A stretch of DNA of 64,000 bases. It comes from Gammaproteobacteria bacterium. GTDB lineage: Bacteria > Pseudomonadota > Gammaproteobacteria > Pseudomonadales > Pseudohongiellaceae. The stretch is taken from assembly GCA_029245395.1 (NCBI GenBank), contig JAQWPL010000026.1, positions 1-64,000 of the forward strand, read 5' to 3'. The translations under genes and the position numbers were made by a program. The notes under the pieces were generated by a model. It saw only the letters and a program-made list of their open reading frames with translations. It ran no database searches and was not told where the DNA came from. Positions 17,744 through 30,296 of the stretch are shown here, one piece after another (within the stretch, counting starts at the first letter, position 1; each line of letters begins with the position of its first letter).

Positions 17744-18451
17744 TCAGGTTAGCCGTATCCAGCGCTGGTTTAGCAGTAATTCAATAGGCCGGTATTGGAG
17801 TTTGTAATTCATTTTTTCACAATCTCGAATCCAGTAACCCAAATATACGTAGGGCAAGCCTCGACGACGGGCTTCTTCAATCTGCCAGAGGATGGCGAAA
17901 TTACCAAGTGAGCGTTTCTGCTCTTCAATTTCATAATAGGTATACACGGCCGATAAACCATTACTCAGCAAGTCGGCAATCATCACGGCGATGAGTTTGC
18001 CGCCAACACTGACCCGGTAGAATAATGTGGAATCGCAATTTTGTACCAGGAAAGATTCAAACTGATCCCGTGTCGCTGGGTACATGTCGCCATCCTTGTG
18101 GCGATTATTAATGTAGTTGGCGTAAATCTTGTAGTACTCGTCTGTGTCTATTGCATCCACAGTCTCTATACTCAAATCTTCATTGCGCCTTAATATGCGT
18201 CGAAAGCGTTTGTTGGGCTGGAAATTATCCACCACCACACGGCAGGCTACACAGTGCTGACAGTTGGAGCAGTGAGGGCGGTACATGTGCGCGCCGCTGC
18301 GACGGAACCCGATTTCTGACAGGTGGGTATGGAATTCTGTCGATACCTGGTATTCCGGGTCGATGAAAAGGGTGCGTGCTTCTTCACCAGGCAGGTAACT
18401 ACATGCATGGGTTTGCGTTGTGAAAAGTTTGATGTCTTTCAGCGAGGTCAT
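17744..18451 (-). CDS. bpt: Aspartate/glutamate leucyltransferase Bpt
   Basis: A 235-residue protein of the arginyl/leucyl-transferase family (Bpt/Ate1). It attaches Leu to proteins with N-terminal Asp or Glu, creating ClpS degrons. The N-terminal part has THACSYLPGEEARTLFIDP. Cysteine-rich RPHCSNCQHCVACRV is next, with GNFAILWQIEEARRRGLPYVYLGYWI towards the end. The frame is open up to 18520, but family starts (MTSLKDIKLF) and spacing after aat favour ATG at 18451; the longer start would overlap aat. It follows aat on the same strand, 34 bases away. Confidence 0.93.
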   Translation of the reverse strand: MTSLKDIKLFTTQTHACSYLPGEEARTLFIDPEYQVSTEFHTHLSEIGFRRSGAHMYRPHCSNCQHCVACRVVVDNFQPNKRFRRILRRNEDLSIETVDAIDTDEYYKIYANYINNRHKDGDMYPATRDQFESFLVQNCDSTLFYRVSVGGKLIAVMIADLLSNGLSAVYTYYEIEEQKRSLGNFAILWQIEEARRRGLPYVYLGYWIRDCEKMNYKLQYRPIELLLNQRWIRLT

Positions 18452-18485
18452 GGCTGAAGTAGTAGATTCCTGTAATAACCGGAAC

Positions 18486-19178
18486 TTATTGTAATGGCCA
18501 GTGTGTACTATTGCGACCATAATCCGTGGATTCTGGGAGCCAGTTCATAAATGCCTCACGGGGGATTTCCCGTGCACCAAAGCTGGCAAGAAAGGGGCTG
18601 GAAACCTGACAATCGACCAGCGCGTATCCCAAAGCTGCCAGTTTTTCCACCAACAAGACAAACGCTATTTTTGAGGCATTGTCACGATAGCTAAACATGG
18701 ATTCGCCGAAAAAAACCTCACCTATGGCTAGTCCGTACAGTCCGCCAACTAGGGTATTGTGCTCCCACACTTCAATGGAATGCGCTGCGCCCATCTCGTG
18801 CAACGTGCAATACGCCTTCTCCATGTCAGGTGTGATCCAGGTGTCAGTGGAGTAGGGTCGTGTCCCGGCACAGTTGTGAACCACAGTGCTGAAGGCTTTG
18901 TCGCTGGTGACCTTCAAAGAAGACTTCTTAATAGCTTTAGCCAGGCTGCGGCCTATGTGTAACTCTTCCGTGAAAAGCACCATGCGTGGATCTGGTGTCC
19001 ACCACAGTATTGGTTGCCCTTCTTCGAACCAGGGGAAAATGCCTTTGCTGTAGGCATCAAGCAGGCGTTCAGGATCCAGATTACCACCTGCCGCCAGCAA
19101 GCCGTTGGGCTCTTTCAGGGCGGAGGTTGGATCAGGAAATTCGAAATCGGATTCGTTTAGCCAGGGTAAGGAAGACAT
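18486..19178 (-). CDS. aat: Leucyl/phenylalanyl-tRNA-protein transferase Aat
   Basis: A 230-residue GNAT-fold enzyme that moves Leu or Phe from tRNA onto proteins with N-terminal Lys or Arg, marking them for ClpS-ClpAP. It opens with LPWLNESDFEFPDPTSALKEPNGLLAAGGNL and contains YSKGIFPWFEEGQPILWWTPDPRMV and GEVFFGESMFSYRDNASKIA. Length is normal. It lies 14 bases after trxB on the minus strand and before bpt, giving a trxB-aat-bpt unit. Confidence 0.96.
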   Translation of the reverse strand: MSSLPWLNESDFEFPDPTSALKEPNGLLAAGGNLDPERLLDAYSKGIFPWFEEGQPILWWTPDPRMVLFTEELHIGRSLAKAIKKSSLKVTSDKAFSTVVHNCAGTRPYSTDTWITPDMEKAYCTLHEMGAAHSIEVWEHNTLVGGLYGLAIGEVFFGESMFSYRDNASKIAFVLLVEKLAALGYALVDCQVSSPFLASFGAREIPREAFMNWLPESTDYGRNSTHWPLQ

Positions 19179-19192
19179 GGCTCAGGTATTCC

Positions 19193-20529
<1,337 letters not shown>

Positions 20530-22866
20530 GTGAGCAAGAAAAATACCAAAACGCCCCCGGCTGAAGAGCACGCCATTACCCTGAAGGCACTGTTCCTGAA
20601 GGAAGGGCTGATGATTTTGTTCCTGGCCCTGGGACTGTACCTGTTTCTGGCCATCAACTCCTATTCACCCCTGGACCCAGGTTGGACGCGAACAGGCGAC
20701 TCCAACAATATTGCCAATGCAGTAGGTCGCAGTGGTGCCTGGATTTCTGATGTACTGCTGTTGCTCTTTGGTAATTTAGCCTACCTGTTCCCCTTATTTC
20801 TTGCTTACCGAGCGGTCGTTATATTTCGTCAGCGGCGGGAACAACATGAGTGGTCATGGGAGTTATTTGCGCTAAGAGGAACAGGCGTAATTTTGACCTT
20901 AATAGGCGCCGCTACGCTCGCGACCATCCATTTTGCCACTGAACTGAACAACACAGCCGGGGGCCTGCTCGGAAATGCCATCACAAGTATCGCGCTGCCA
21001 TCTTTTGATCTGGCAGGAACCACCCTGGTTTTCCTCACCATGCTGATCCTGGGTATCACTCTGGCAACCGGATTGTCGTGGTTGTCGGTAGTAGATAGCG
21101 CCGGAAGCTCGTGCATTTTTATCTGGGAATACTTGTTGGAACGCTGGCAACACTGGCAGGAAGCTCGACGTGAAAGGGCAGAAACTGAACGTAATGTCAG
21201 GCACCGCAAGGAATCCCTCGATCATTTCGTGGAAAAGGAAAAGAAACGCAAGAAACCCATTGCCATTGCCCCTGTGCGCAAAGCGCCGAAGGAGCCCAGC
21301 AAGCGGGTACAAAAAGAGAAACAGGGCAAGTTGTTTGAAACGGCTTCAGTGTGCGAACTGCCGCCTATCTCTCTGCTGGACCAATGGCAAGAAAATCCCC
21401 ATGTAGGCTATTCCAAGGAAGCCCTGGAAGCCATGTCCAAACTGCTTGAAATCAAGCTGAGGGACTTCGGCATCGAAATAGAAGTTGAGGCCATTAACCC
21501 CGGACCTGTTATTACCCGTTTTGAAGTTCAGCCGGCACCTGGAGTGAAGGTCAGCCGCATCACCAATCTGGTCAAGGATTTGGCTCGCTCTCTGGCTGTG
21601 TCCAGCGTACGTGTGGTGGAAGTAATCGCCGGCAAGACTGTCATTGGTATTGAAATCCCCAACGAATCCAAGGAGCTGATTCAACTGGGCCAGGTCTTGT
21701 CCTCGGCAGAATTTGATAATGCCCGATCCCCTATCAGTATCGCGCTGGGCCACGATATTGGCGGTAACCCTGTTGTTGTGGATTTGGCAAAAATGCCGCA
21801 TTTACTGGTAGCAGGCACAACCGGTTCAGGTAAATCCGTTGGGATCAATGCCATGATTCTCAGCATCCTGTTCAAGTCCAGCCCGAAGGATGTGCGCCTG
21901 ATAATGATAGACCCAAAAATGCTGGAGCTTTCGGTCTACGACGGAATACCGCATCTACTCACGCCCGTCATCACAGACATGAAGGATGCAGCGAACGGTT
22001 TGCGCTGGTGTGTGGCGGAAATGGAAAGGCGCTATAAGTTGATGTCTGCTATGGGTGTGCGCAACCTGGCCAGTTTCAACAAGAAAGTGAGTGATGCTGT
22101 CATTGCAGGCAATCCCATTCCAGATCCCCTTTGGAAACCGGATCCGCTTATCGAAGTACCAGAAGAAGACCAAATACCTGATGATCTGGTCGAGCTGCCA
22201 CAGATCGTAGTCATTGTGGATGAGTTGGCTGACATGATGATGGTGGTGGGCAAAAAAGTGGAAGAGCTCATTGCCCGTATTGCTCAAAAGGCCAGGGCGT
22301 CTGGTATCCATCTCATCCTCGCAACACAACGTCCTTCGGTAGATGTACTAACAGGACTGATCAAGGCCAATATCCCCACCCGTCTTTCTTTCATGGTGCA
22401 AAGCAAAGTGGATTCTCGCACCATTCTGGGGGGAGGCGGTGCCGAGCAGCTGCTGGGGCATGGCGATATGCTGTTCCTGCCTCCGGGCGCAGGTATGCCG
22501 CACCGAGTACATGGGGCTTTTGTTTCTGATGACGAAGTGCATCGCGTAGTGGCCGCCTGGAAAGAGCGGGCCGAGCCCAATTACATTGAAAGCATCACTT
22601 TGGATTCCTCAGGCAATGGTGTGCCGGGTCTGTCGAATGAAGGTGGAGGTGATAATGCTGAAGAAGATGATGAATTGTATGATGAGGCGGTGCGCTTTGT
22701 TACCCAATCACGCAAGGCTTCCATCTCTGCCGTTCAGCGTAAAATGAGAATAGGCTACAACCGCGCTGCACGCATGATCGAAGCCATGGAAATGGCTGGT
22801 GTGGTGTCTGAAATGGGCACCAACGGGAGTCGCGAGGTGATTGCTCCACCACCCGTTAGCGATTAG
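20530..22866 (+). CDS. ftsK: DNA translocase FtsK
   Basis: A 778-residue septal DNA pump that moves the terminus region and activates XerCD at dif. The N-terminus has about four membrane helices (roughly residues 25-200), then a short charged linker (about 210-275), much shorter than in E. coli. The RecA-like motor has Walker A GTTGSGKS from 428 and the Walker B VIVDELADMMM. The C-terminal gamma winged helix (YDEAVRFVTQSRKASISAVQ...) reads KOPS. The start is GTG at 20530; the nearby ATG at 20510 hits a stop. lolA and rarA follow in the usual order. Confidence 0.97.
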   Translation: MSKKNTKTPPAEEHAITLKALFLKEGLMILFLALGLYLFLAINSYSPLDPGWTRTGDSNNIANAVGRSGAWISDVLLLLFGNLAYLFPLFLAYRAVVIFRQRREQHEWSWELFALRGTGVILTLIGAATLATIHFATELNNTAGGLLGNAITSIALPSFDLAGTTLVFLTMLILGITLATGLSWLSVVDSAGSSCIFIWEYLLERWQHWQEARRERAETERNVRHRKESLDHFVEKEKKRKKPIAIAPVRKAPKEPSKRVQKEKQGKLFETASVCELPPISLLDQWQENPHVGYSKEALEAMSKLLEIKLRDFGIEIEVEAINPGPVITRFEVQPAPGVKVSRITNLVKDLARSLAVSSVRVVEVIAGKTVIGIEIPNESKELIQLGQVLSSAEFDNARSPISIALGHDIGGNPVVVDLAKMPHLLVAGTTGSGKSVGINAMILSILFKSSPKDVRLIMIDPKMLELSVYDGIPHLLTPVITDMKDAANGLRWCVAEMERRYKLMSAMGVRNLASFNKKVSDAVIAGNPIPDPLWKPDPLIEVPEEDQIPDDLVELPQIVVIVDELADMMMVVGKKVEELIARIAQKARASGIHLILATQRPSVDVLTGLIKANIPTRLSFMVQSKVDSRTILGGGGAEQLLGHGDMLFLPPGAGMPHRVHGAFVSDDEVHRVVAAWKERAEPNYIESITLDSSGNGVPGLSNEGGGDNAEEDDELYDEAVRFVTQSRKASISAVQRKMRIGYNRAARMIEAMEMAGVVSEMGTNGSREVIAPPPVSD

Positions 22867-22982
22867 TTTTATTGACGTTCAGGCGATCATTCTTTCGTCC
22901 ATTTTCATTCATGTACTAAACCTTAATCCACCGTATAGCTGCGTACCTTGCGCGTGCATTGTCCTGTAGAATTCCACTTACT

Positions 22983-23654
22983 ATGAAAAAACTACTGACC
23001 TTACTGACATTCACCACCTTGTTCTCAGGCGCAGGGATTACTTCACTTGCCCAGGACGAAGTGGTTGTGAATGATTCGAATGCTGAGGCGGCCTTAAAAC
23101 TGGCTTTGATACTGCAGGAGATGGACACCCTTAGTGCCGATGTGGAGCAGCTCACACTTGATCAGGATGGCAGAGAAATTCAGGAATTTCAGGCAAAACT
23201 GATCATCGATAAACCGGATCATTTCTATTGGGAAATACAATCGCCATATTCTGAATCCATAATTGCCAATGGCAATCGCATCTGGCGTATCGAACCAGAC
23301 CTGGAGCAAGTGACAGTGGAAGAATTTCAGAATGATGCAGGGCGCAATCCCTTGTTGCTGTTAAATGGGGATGCAGAATTACTGGCCGGGTCATACACCA
23401 TCGCTGCAGCGGAGTTGGAGCTTGGTAATCGTCAGCGCTTTATTCTGACTCCAACAGCGCCAGACAGCCAGTTTGAACGACTCAGCCTGACCTTTGCTGA
23501 AAATGTTATCCAGGAAATGCAATTTGAAAGCAGCCTGGGACAGAAAACCAGCCTGAGTTTTAGCAACCCGGAAATCAATGCCGTTATTGATCCGGAGATA
23601 TTTGAGTTTCACATGCCTGAAGGTATGGAAATAATCGATAACACGGGCGACTAG
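22983..23654 (+). CDS. lolA: Outer-membrane lipoprotein carrier protein LolA
   Basis: A periplasmic chaperone of about 223 residues that carries lipoproteins from LolCDE to LolB. A signal peptide ([23 protein letters not shown]) leads into the LolA barrel: [47 protein letters not shown] and a C-terminal [12 protein letters not shown]. The frame is open from a TTG at 22959, but ATG at 22983 places the signal peptide correctly. The ftsK-lolA-rarA order is conserved in gammaproteobacteria. It is of interest that mlaA, a lipoprotein gene, is broken in this strain. Confidence 0.93.
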   Translation: MKKLLTLLTFTTLFSGAGITSLAQDEVVVNDSNAEAALKLALILQEMDTLSADVEQLTLDQDGREIQEFQAKLIIDKPDHFYWEIQSPYSESIIANGNRIWRIEPDLEQVTVEEFQNDAGRNPLLLLNGDAELLAGSYTIAAAELELGNRQRFILTPTAPDSQFERLSLTFAENVIQEMQFESSLGQKTSLSFSNPEINAVIDPEIFEFHMPEGMEIIDNTGD

Positions 23655-23712
23655 CCCTCTTTTTATTTACAACGTTAATAAAAGACGTTTATTTAAGGCG
23701 TTTATCCAAGAC

Positions 23713-25086
23713 GTGACCCTTTCCATTTTTCAAAAAGATGAGCAAAGCTACCAGCCTCTGGCGGCAGCCATGCGTCCTCGCACGTTGGATGAATTCGCCG
23801 GTCAGAGACATATCATTGCCCCGGGAAAGCCTCTCTATGAAGCAGTAGCTTCAGGGGTACCTCATTCCATGATTCTTTGGGGTCCACCCGGCACCGGCAA
23901 AACCACGCTGGCAAAAATCATTGCCAGTGCCTGTGATACTCATCTGGAAGCGCTATCAGCGGTATTGAGCGGCGTTAAGGAAATCCGCCTGGCCATTGAG
24001 CGGGCTAAAGAGGAGAGGGACGTACGTGGCCGCCGCACCATTTTGTTTGTCGACGAAGTGCATCGTTTTAACAAGTCCCAGCAAGATGCGTTTCTTCCTC
24101 ACATTGAAGACGGCACAGTCATCTTCATTGGCGCCACCACGGAAAACCCATCTTTTGAGTTGAACAATGCACTGTTGTCACGAGCTCGGGTCTATGTATT
24201 GAAAAGTCTTACAGACACTGACCTGACCACAGTACTTAATGGTGCGTTGGAAGATTCTGAAAGAGGTCTGGGCAGTCTCAATATTGCACTTACAGAAAAA
24301 CAAAAAGAGCAATTCACTGCAGCGGCAGATGGAGATGCCCGGCGCGTGATAAATCTATTGGAAGTAGCGCTGGATTTGTTTGAAGTAAACGCTACAGGAG
24401 CTGAGGAAGTTGAGGGAGCAGAAGGGCAGCGCGTGCTCTCCGAGGAGGCACTGGCTCAGGTAGTGCAAGGCAACAGCAAACGTTTCGACAAAGGCGGTGA
24501 TTCTTTTTATGAACAGATATCTGTATTGCATAAAGCGGTAAGGGGCTCATCACCGGATGCGGCTCTGTATTGGTTATGCCGGATGCTGGATGGCGGTTGC
24601 GACCCTTTATATATCGCCAGGCGGGTCGTACGCATGGCAAGTGAAGACATTGGCAATGCAGACCCACGTGGAGTCCAGATTGCGCTCAATGCCTGGGATG
24701 TGCAGCAGCGTCTCGGCAGTCCGGAAGGGGAGTTGGCGATTGCCCAGGCATTGGTTTATCTGGCCTGTGCACCAAAGAGCAATGCCGTGTACACCGCGTT
24801 CAATCAGGCCATGGAAACCGTGAAAGCCACACCGGATTATGACGTACCCATGCATATGCGTAATGCGCCTACAGAACTGATGAAGACCTTGGACTATGGT
24901 AAGGAGTATCGCTATGCTCACGACGAACCTGATGCCTATGCCGCCGGAGAAAATTATTTATCAGAAGAATTGAAGAATGAGCAGTTTTACCACCCGGTGG
25001 TGCGAGGACTGGAAGAGAAAATCAAAGAGAAGCTGGATTACTTGCGTAGCCTTGATAAGGCAAGCGCGGATAAAAGATACACATAA
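23713..25086 (+). CDS. rarA: Replication-associated recombination protein RarA (MgsA)
   Basis: A 457-residue AAA+ ATPase of the clamp-loader group that acts at stalled replication forks. It has [17 protein letters not shown] near the N-terminus, Walker [13 protein letters not shown] from residue 57, Walker [16 protein letters not shown] near 111, sensor 1 [12 protein letters not shown], and the C-terminal tetramerisation region with [22 protein letters not shown]. The start codon is GTG at 23713. It follows lolA by 58 bases, and crcB and serS come next, the normal order. Confidence 0.95.
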   Translation: MTLSIFQKDEQSYQPLAAAMRPRTLDEFAGQRHIIAPGKPLYEAVASGVPHSMILWGPPGTGKTTLAKIIASACDTHLEALSAVLSGVKEIRLAIERAKEERDVRGRRTILFVDEVHRFNKSQQDAFLPHIEDGTVIFIGATTENPSFELNNALLSRARVYVLKSLTDTDLTTVLNGALEDSERGLGSLNIALTEKQKEQFTAAADGDARRVINLLEVALDLFEVNATGAEEVEGAEGQRVLSEEALAQVVQGNSKRFDKGGDSFYEQISVLHKAVRGSSPDAALYWLCRMLDGGCDPLYIARRVVRMASEDIGNADPRGVQIALNAWDVQQRLGSPEGELAIAQALVYLACAPKSNAVYTAFNQAMETVKATPDYDVPMHMRNAPTELMKTLDYGKEYRYAHDEPDAYAAGENYLSEELKNEQFYHPVVRGLEEKIKEKLDYLRSLDKASADKRYT

Positions 25087-25090
25087 ACGT

Positions 25091-25115
25091 GATACAGGAT
25101 ACAAGATACAAGAGG
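25091..25115. repeat. Intergenic word repeat (gatacaggatacaagataca... type), copy 1
   Basis: Directly after the rarA stop there is a run of near-identical words, GATACA, GGATACAA, GATACAAGAGG. The same vocabulary returns at 28392-28437, 30717-30757 and, inverted, 30863-30900. It is non-coding and not a terminator. Confidence 0.55.
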
Positions 25116-25270
25116 ATATTCTTGAGCCGTGCGAGTAGCGAATCGAGTGGAGAGCATTGCACCCTTTTCCGGATTACCATATTCTCGAAAGCTTCTTCTT
25201 GCATCCTTATAAGACGGGTTCAAGCGTAAGTGAAAAACAACCTGAAACAATTGAGTTAACTGGATCGTCA

Positions 25271-25645
25271 ATGACATATTTAGCAGTCGCTGTTGGCGGC
25301 GCCCTTGGTGCCTTGGCCCGTTACGGAGTTTACAATGCCTTTCTGAAAATGACGGACAGTAAATTTCCCTGGGCGACCCTGTCTGTGAATATCGTTGGCT
25401 CTTTTCTGATAGGCATTTCCTTTGTGCTACTCACCGAGCGCTCGGAATTTGGTCCGGAAGTGCGTGGTGTCATAACCGTGGGATTTCTTGGGGCATTTAC
25501 CACCTTTTCTACATTCTCCATGGACACCATAGGTCTGTTGGAGCAGGGGCATATTGCCAGCGCAATAACCTACGTGCTCAGCAGTGTCCTCGTCTGTATA
25601 ATTGCGGCCTGGCTTGGCCTGACCTTTTCGAGAGTCTTTTTTTAA
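25271..25645 (+). CDS. crcB: Fluoride ion channel Fluc/CrcB
   Basis: A four-helix membrane protein of about 124 residues that forms a dual-topology dimeric channel exporting fluoride. Family motifs are GGALGALARYGVYN, LSVNIVGSFLIGISF and GFLGAFTTFSTFSMD, with the TTFSTFS phenylalanine-box region intact. The frame stays open back to 25157, but ATG at 25271 matches the family start. There is no fluoride-riboswitch-like leader that I could identify. It lies between rarA and serS as in many relatives. Confidence 0.92.
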   Translation: MTYLAVAVGGALGALARYGVYNAFLKMTDSKFPWATLSVNIVGSFLIGISFVLLTERSEFGPEVRGVITVGFLGAFTTFSTFSMDTIGLLEQGHIASAITYVLSSVLVCIIAAWLGLTFSRVFF

Positions 25646-25692
25646 ATATTGTCAGGTCGGGCGACTAGCCGGTCGTCCCAACATTGAAATAA

Positions 25693-26994
<1,302 letters not shown>

Positions 26995-27009
26995 TTGTCA
27001 GCCTAGAAA

Positions 27010-28389
27010 ATGGACTACCTGCCTATTTTCATACGCATAACCGGGCAGACAGTGCTCGTGGTTGGCGGTGGTCAGACAGCGTTGCGCAAAGCTACCTTGC
27101 TGATGCGTGCCGGCGCCAATATTCGCCTGGTGGCAATTGATATAGAACCAGCCCTGGAAAAGCTCCTGTCCGGAAATAATGACCATGACTTTATTCATCG
27201 TGCATTTGAGCCAAACGATTTAGAAAAAGCACGACTGGCGGTTGCTGCTACCAATGATGAAGCTGTAAATAAAGCCGTTTTCAATGCAGCGCGCAGCAGG
27301 CATTTACCAGTTAACGTCGTCGACAACCCTGAGCTCTGTGATTTTATTTTCCCTTCAATTGTAGATCGCTCTCCTGTTGTGGTGGCTGTGTCTTCCAGCG
27401 GCAAGTCGCCCATGCTGGCAAGATTGCTAAGAGCCCGGCTGGAAACCTTTATTCCGTCAGGTTATGGCAAGCTGGCAAGCCTGTTGGGGGAATACCGGGC
27501 AAAAGTAAAAGGTGCAATTCCCGAGATGAGCCTACGCATGAGGTTCTGGGAAAAAACTCTCGATGGACCAATTGCAGGGCAACTGCTGGCGGGCAAGGAT
27601 AACAATGCTCGACAGCTTCTGGATGAGGCTCTTGAGAATGCCGAACAGGAGGCAGCTTCTGGCGAAGTTTATCTGGTAGGGGCGGGTCCGGGTGATCCTG
27701 ATCTGCTGACATTTCGTGCCTTACGCTTAATGCAGCAAGCCGATGTGGTGTTGTATGACCGTCTGGTTGCCGAAGAAATTCTGCACATGTGCCGCCAGGA
27801 TGCGGAAAAAATCCATGTGGGCAAGCAGCGCAAACAACACACCATGGCCCAGGAAGATATCAGCAAGATGCTTGTTGAGCTGGCACGGCAAGGCAAGCGT
27901 GTGTTACGCCTGAAAGGGGGCGATCCTTTTATTTTTGGTCGCGGTGGTGAAGAGATCTCTGAATTGGCTGATGCAAAAATCCCTTTCCAGGTAGTGCCAG
28001 GCATTACCGCAGCTTCCGGTTGTGCCAGTTATGCCGGTATCCCGTTAACCCATCGGGATTATTCTCAGTCCGTGCGTTTTGTCACCGGACACTTGAAAAA
28101 TGACACCTGTGATCTGGACTGGAACAGTCTGGTACAGGGCGAGCAGACCCTGGTGTTTTATATGGGTCTGATCGGACTACCCATCATCTGCAAGGAATTG
28201 GTCAATCATGGCATGGCATCGGAAAAACCGATTGCCCTTATTCAACAAGGCACAACGCCGAACCAGAAGGTCTATACCGGCACATTAGCCACGATGCCGG
28301 AAATAATTGCCAACAATGAGGTGCGGGCACCTACCTTGATAATCGTCGGGGATGTGGTGAGTTTGCATGACAAACTTTCCTGGAAATGA
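27010..28389 (+). CDS. cysG: Siroheme synthase CysG (fused precorrin-2 dehydrogenase/ferrochelatase and uroporphyrinogen-III methyltransferase)
   Basis: A 459-residue three-activity enzyme for siroheme, the cofactor of sulphite and nitrite reductases. Residues 1-~205 are the NAD-dependent dehydrogenase/chelatase half ([26 protein letters not shown]). Residues ~216-459 are the SAM methyltransferase half ([69 protein letters not shown]). It starts 15 bases after serS, the usual pair. The fused form equals E. coli CysG. Confidence 0.96.
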   Translation: MDYLPIFIRITGQTVLVVGGGQTALRKATLLMRAGANIRLVAIDIEPALEKLLSGNNDHDFIHRAFEPNDLEKARLAVAATNDEAVNKAVFNAARSRHLPVNVVDNPELCDFIFPSIVDRSPVVVAVSSSGKSPMLARLLRARLETFIPSGYGKLASLLGEYRAKVKGAIPEMSLRMRFWEKTLDGPIAGQLLAGKDNNARQLLDEALENAEQEAASGEVYLVGAGPGDPDLLTFRALRLMQQADVVLYDRLVAEEILHMCRQDAEKIHVGKQRKQHTMAQEDISKMLVELARQGKRVLRLKGGDPFIFGRGGEEISELADAKIPFQVVPGITAASGCASYAGIPLTHRDYSQSVRFVTGHLKNDTCDLDWNSLVQGEQTLVFYMGLIGLPIICKELVNHGMASEKPIALIQQGTTPNQKVYTGTLATMPEIIANNEVRAPTLIIVGDVVSLHDKLSWK

Positions 28390-28391
28390 CA

Positions 28392-28437
28392 GACGGAGGC
28401 AAGAGAACAAGAGGCAAGAGACAAGATGCAAGAGGAA
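28392..28437. repeat. Intergenic word repeat (caagagacaagatgcaagagg type), copy 2
   Basis: After the cysG stop come variants of AGGCAAGAG, ACAAGAGG and ACAAGATGCAAGAGG. They match the vocabulary of the repeat after rarA and those around 30.7-30.9 kb. Non-coding. Confidence 0.55.
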
Positions 28438-28481
28438 ATATCTTATAATGGCATCAATAGTTTGCCTCTAAGGAGCGAGGT

Positions 28482-28874
28482 ATGACAGACAGTTTGAATA
28501 TTTCATCCATCGGGCAGATAGCCATTGCTATTACCGACCTGGAAAAGGCGACGTACTTCTACCAGAAAATCCTCAAGCTGGAACTGCTGTTCGATGTGCC
28601 GCCCAATCTGGCTTTTTTCAATTGCGATGGTGTGCGCTTGATGCTGACCACGTTGCAAGGACCGGAACAGGATCACAAGACATCGGTCATCTATTACAAG
28701 ATTACCAACATCGAGGAAATCTTTGAGGAACTCAAATCCTTGCAGGTGGACATTGAGCGCGCACCCGGCATGGCGGCAAAGATGGAAGATCATGAGCTGT
28801 GGATTGGTTTTATCCGTGATCCGGATGGCAATTTAGTTGGACTGATGGAAGAAAAACCGCTTCCAGCTACCTGA
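28482..28874 (+). CDS. VOC-superfamily (glyoxalase/bleomycin-resistance fold) protein
   Basis: A 130-residue protein with two beta-alpha-beta-beta-beta halves typical of the vicinal-oxygen-chelate fold: IGQIAIAITDLEKATYFYQKIL at the start, FFNCDGVRLMLTT in the middle and WIGFIRDPDGNLVGLMEEKP at the end. VOC proteins use metal sites for isomerase, dioxygenase or resistance chemistry; glyoxalase I signature residues are not all evident and the substrate is unknown. A good ribosome site (AAGGAGCGAGGT) precedes the ATG. It opens a small plus-strand run with a GNAT, an esterase and arfB. Confidence 0.85.
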   Translation: MTDSLNISSIGQIAIAITDLEKATYFYQKILKLELLFDVPPNLAFFNCDGVRLMLTTLQGPEQDHKTSVIYYKITNIEEIFEELKSLQVDIERAPGMAAKMEDHELWIGFIRDPDGNLVGLMEEKPLPAT

Positions 28875-28898
28875 TTTTAGAAACGGAAATTAAAACTC

Positions 28899-29384
28899 AT
28901 GTCGTCACCACAAGTTCGAGAAGCTACCCCAGAGGATAGTGCGCTGATTCTGCATTTCATCAATGGGCTTGCTGTGTATGAAAAACTGGCCGATGAAGTG
29001 GATACCAATGAGGCCATGATTACCGAGACATTATTTGGAGACAATCCTAAAGCCTTTTGCCTGATAGGCGAAATAGACAATGAACCTGTGGGCTTTGCCA
29101 TTTACTTCTACAATTACTCCACCTGGAAAGGTAAATACGGTATCTACCTGGAAGACTTGTTTGTGTCACCGGAACATCGCGGCAAAGGTGCCGGAAAAGC
29201 CTTGCTGGTTCATATTGCCGGTATAGCCGTGAAGAGTAACTGCGGCCGCTTCGAGTGGAGCGTATTGGACTGGAATACCCCGTCTATCGAGTTTTACGAG
29301 TCACTGGGCGCCAGGGCGATGGAAGGGTGGGATATTTATCGGGTGGATGGCGAGAACCTGGAGAAACTGGCTAATAATGAATAG
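28899..29384 (+). CDS. GNAT-family N-acetyltransferase (diamine/spermidine acetyltransferase-like)
   Basis: A 161-residue GNAT protein. The acetyl-CoA loop is EDLFVSPEHRGKGAGKALLVHIA, a very close match to the SAT1-like group (thialysine/polyamine acetyltransferases). FINGLAVYEKLADE near the start and CGRFEWSVLDWNTPSIEFYESLGA near the end also follow that group. Polyamine or small-amine acetylation is therefore likely but not proven. It lies 24 bases after the VOC gene and 28 before the esterase gene. Confidence 0.85.
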   Translation: MSSPQVREATPEDSALILHFINGLAVYEKLADEVDTNEAMITETLFGDNPKAFCLIGEIDNEPVGFAIYFYNYSTWKGKYGIYLEDLFVSPEHRGKGAGKALLVHIAGIAVKSNCGRFEWSVLDWNTPSIEFYESLGARAMEGWDIYRVDGENLEKLANNE

Positions 29385-29412
29385 TGCGTCCTGGAACCTG
29401 AATTAAAATACT

Positions 29413-30294
29413 ATGAATTTTTCCGAATACGCTGAACAAATTAAAGCTCTGGGCCGAGAACTCACGCCTGATGCCTTGGGCGGAACCCGGGCTGTGGTCG
29501 AGCTGCTTATCCCCGACAATTTTCTGGATGGGATCACTGTTTCCCGCGACATTGCCTACGGGGACCATGAACGGCACCGTCTGGATGTATTCAATGCAGA
29601 AGGGGGTAGTAGTCTGAAACCGGTTTTATTGTTTGTCCACGGAGGTGGTTTCATCGCGGGCGATAAACATGCTGATGGCAGCGCCTTTTATTCCAATATT
29701 GGTGCCTGGGCTGCAAAAAACGGATTTGCCGGGGTGAATATGGCCTATCGGTTAGCGCCGGAGCATCCCTGGCCAGCAGGTAGTGAAGATATTCGCAAGG
29801 CTATCGAATTCATTCAAAGTGAAGGCAATGACTATGGTCTGGATGCAAATAATTTGTTTCTCATGGGCCAGTCTGCCGGCGGAGCCCATGCTGCCGGGTA
29901 CCTTGCTCATCCGGAGCTTTATAACAACGAAGCCCATGGAGTGAAGGGTGCAATCCTGCTTTCGGCAGTCTATGACTATGTCACCATGCCCACCACTCGG
30001 ATGGAGCAGGCTTACCTGGGCGATGATGAGACGTTGTACTTTGATCGCTCCGCTTTGCAGGGACTACTTGAAGTGGATATTCCCTTATTAATTAGTACGG
30101 CAGAATACGATCCGCCCAAATTTCAGGCGCAGGCGTTGCAGTTCCTGAATGCCTGGCAGGGCAAGAAGGGCGAAATGCCAAACTATGTGCATATGCTGGG
30201 GCAGAATCACTTATCGGTCGCGCTATACCTGGGATTACCGGAAGACCAGTTGGCACCGCAGCTGCAACGCTTTATTACTGAACACATGGCCTGA
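29413..30294 (+). CDS. Alpha/beta hydrolase, HSL-type esterase/lipase
   Basis: A 293-residue cytoplasmic hydrolase. The oxyanion-hole motif HGGGFIAGDK and the nucleophile elbow GQSAGGAHAAGY put it in the hormone-sensitive-lipase/carboxylesterase group. Likely Asp is in STAEYDPPKF and His in GQNHLSVALYLG. There is no signal peptide. Substrates of such enzymes are short-chain esters; the natural one cannot be told here. Its stop is two bases from the arfB start. Confidence 0.85.
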   Translation: MNFSEYAEQIKALGRELTPDALGGTRAVVELLIPDNFLDGITVSRDIAYGDHERHRLDVFNAEGGSSLKPVLLFVHGGGFIAGDKHADGSAFYSNIGAWAAKNGFAGVNMAYRLAPEHPWPAGSEDIRKAIEFIQSEGNDYGLDANNLFLMGQSAGGAHAAGYLAHPELYNNEAHGVKGAILLSAVYDYVTMPTTRMEQAYLGDDETLYFDRSALQGLLEVDIPLLISTAEYDPPKFQAQALQFLNAWQGKKGEMPNYVHMLGQNHLSVALYLGLPEDQLAPQLQRFITEHMA

Positions 30295-30296
30295 AG

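Noticed and set aside
18452-18520. Longer N-terminus for Bpt starting at 18520
   Set aside because: The extra 23 residues do not match the family and would overlap aat by 35 bases; ATG at 18451 gives the usual MTSLKDIKLF start.
22959-22982. TTG start for LolA
   Set aside because: It would put eight polar residues before the signal peptide; ATG at 22983 gives a normal MKKLL signal sequence.
25157-25270. N-terminal extension of CrcB or a fluoride riboswitch in the leader
   Set aside because: The extension is not membrane-like and precedes the family start. I did not see the conserved riboswitch core pattern in the short leader, which instead carries the degenerate repeat.
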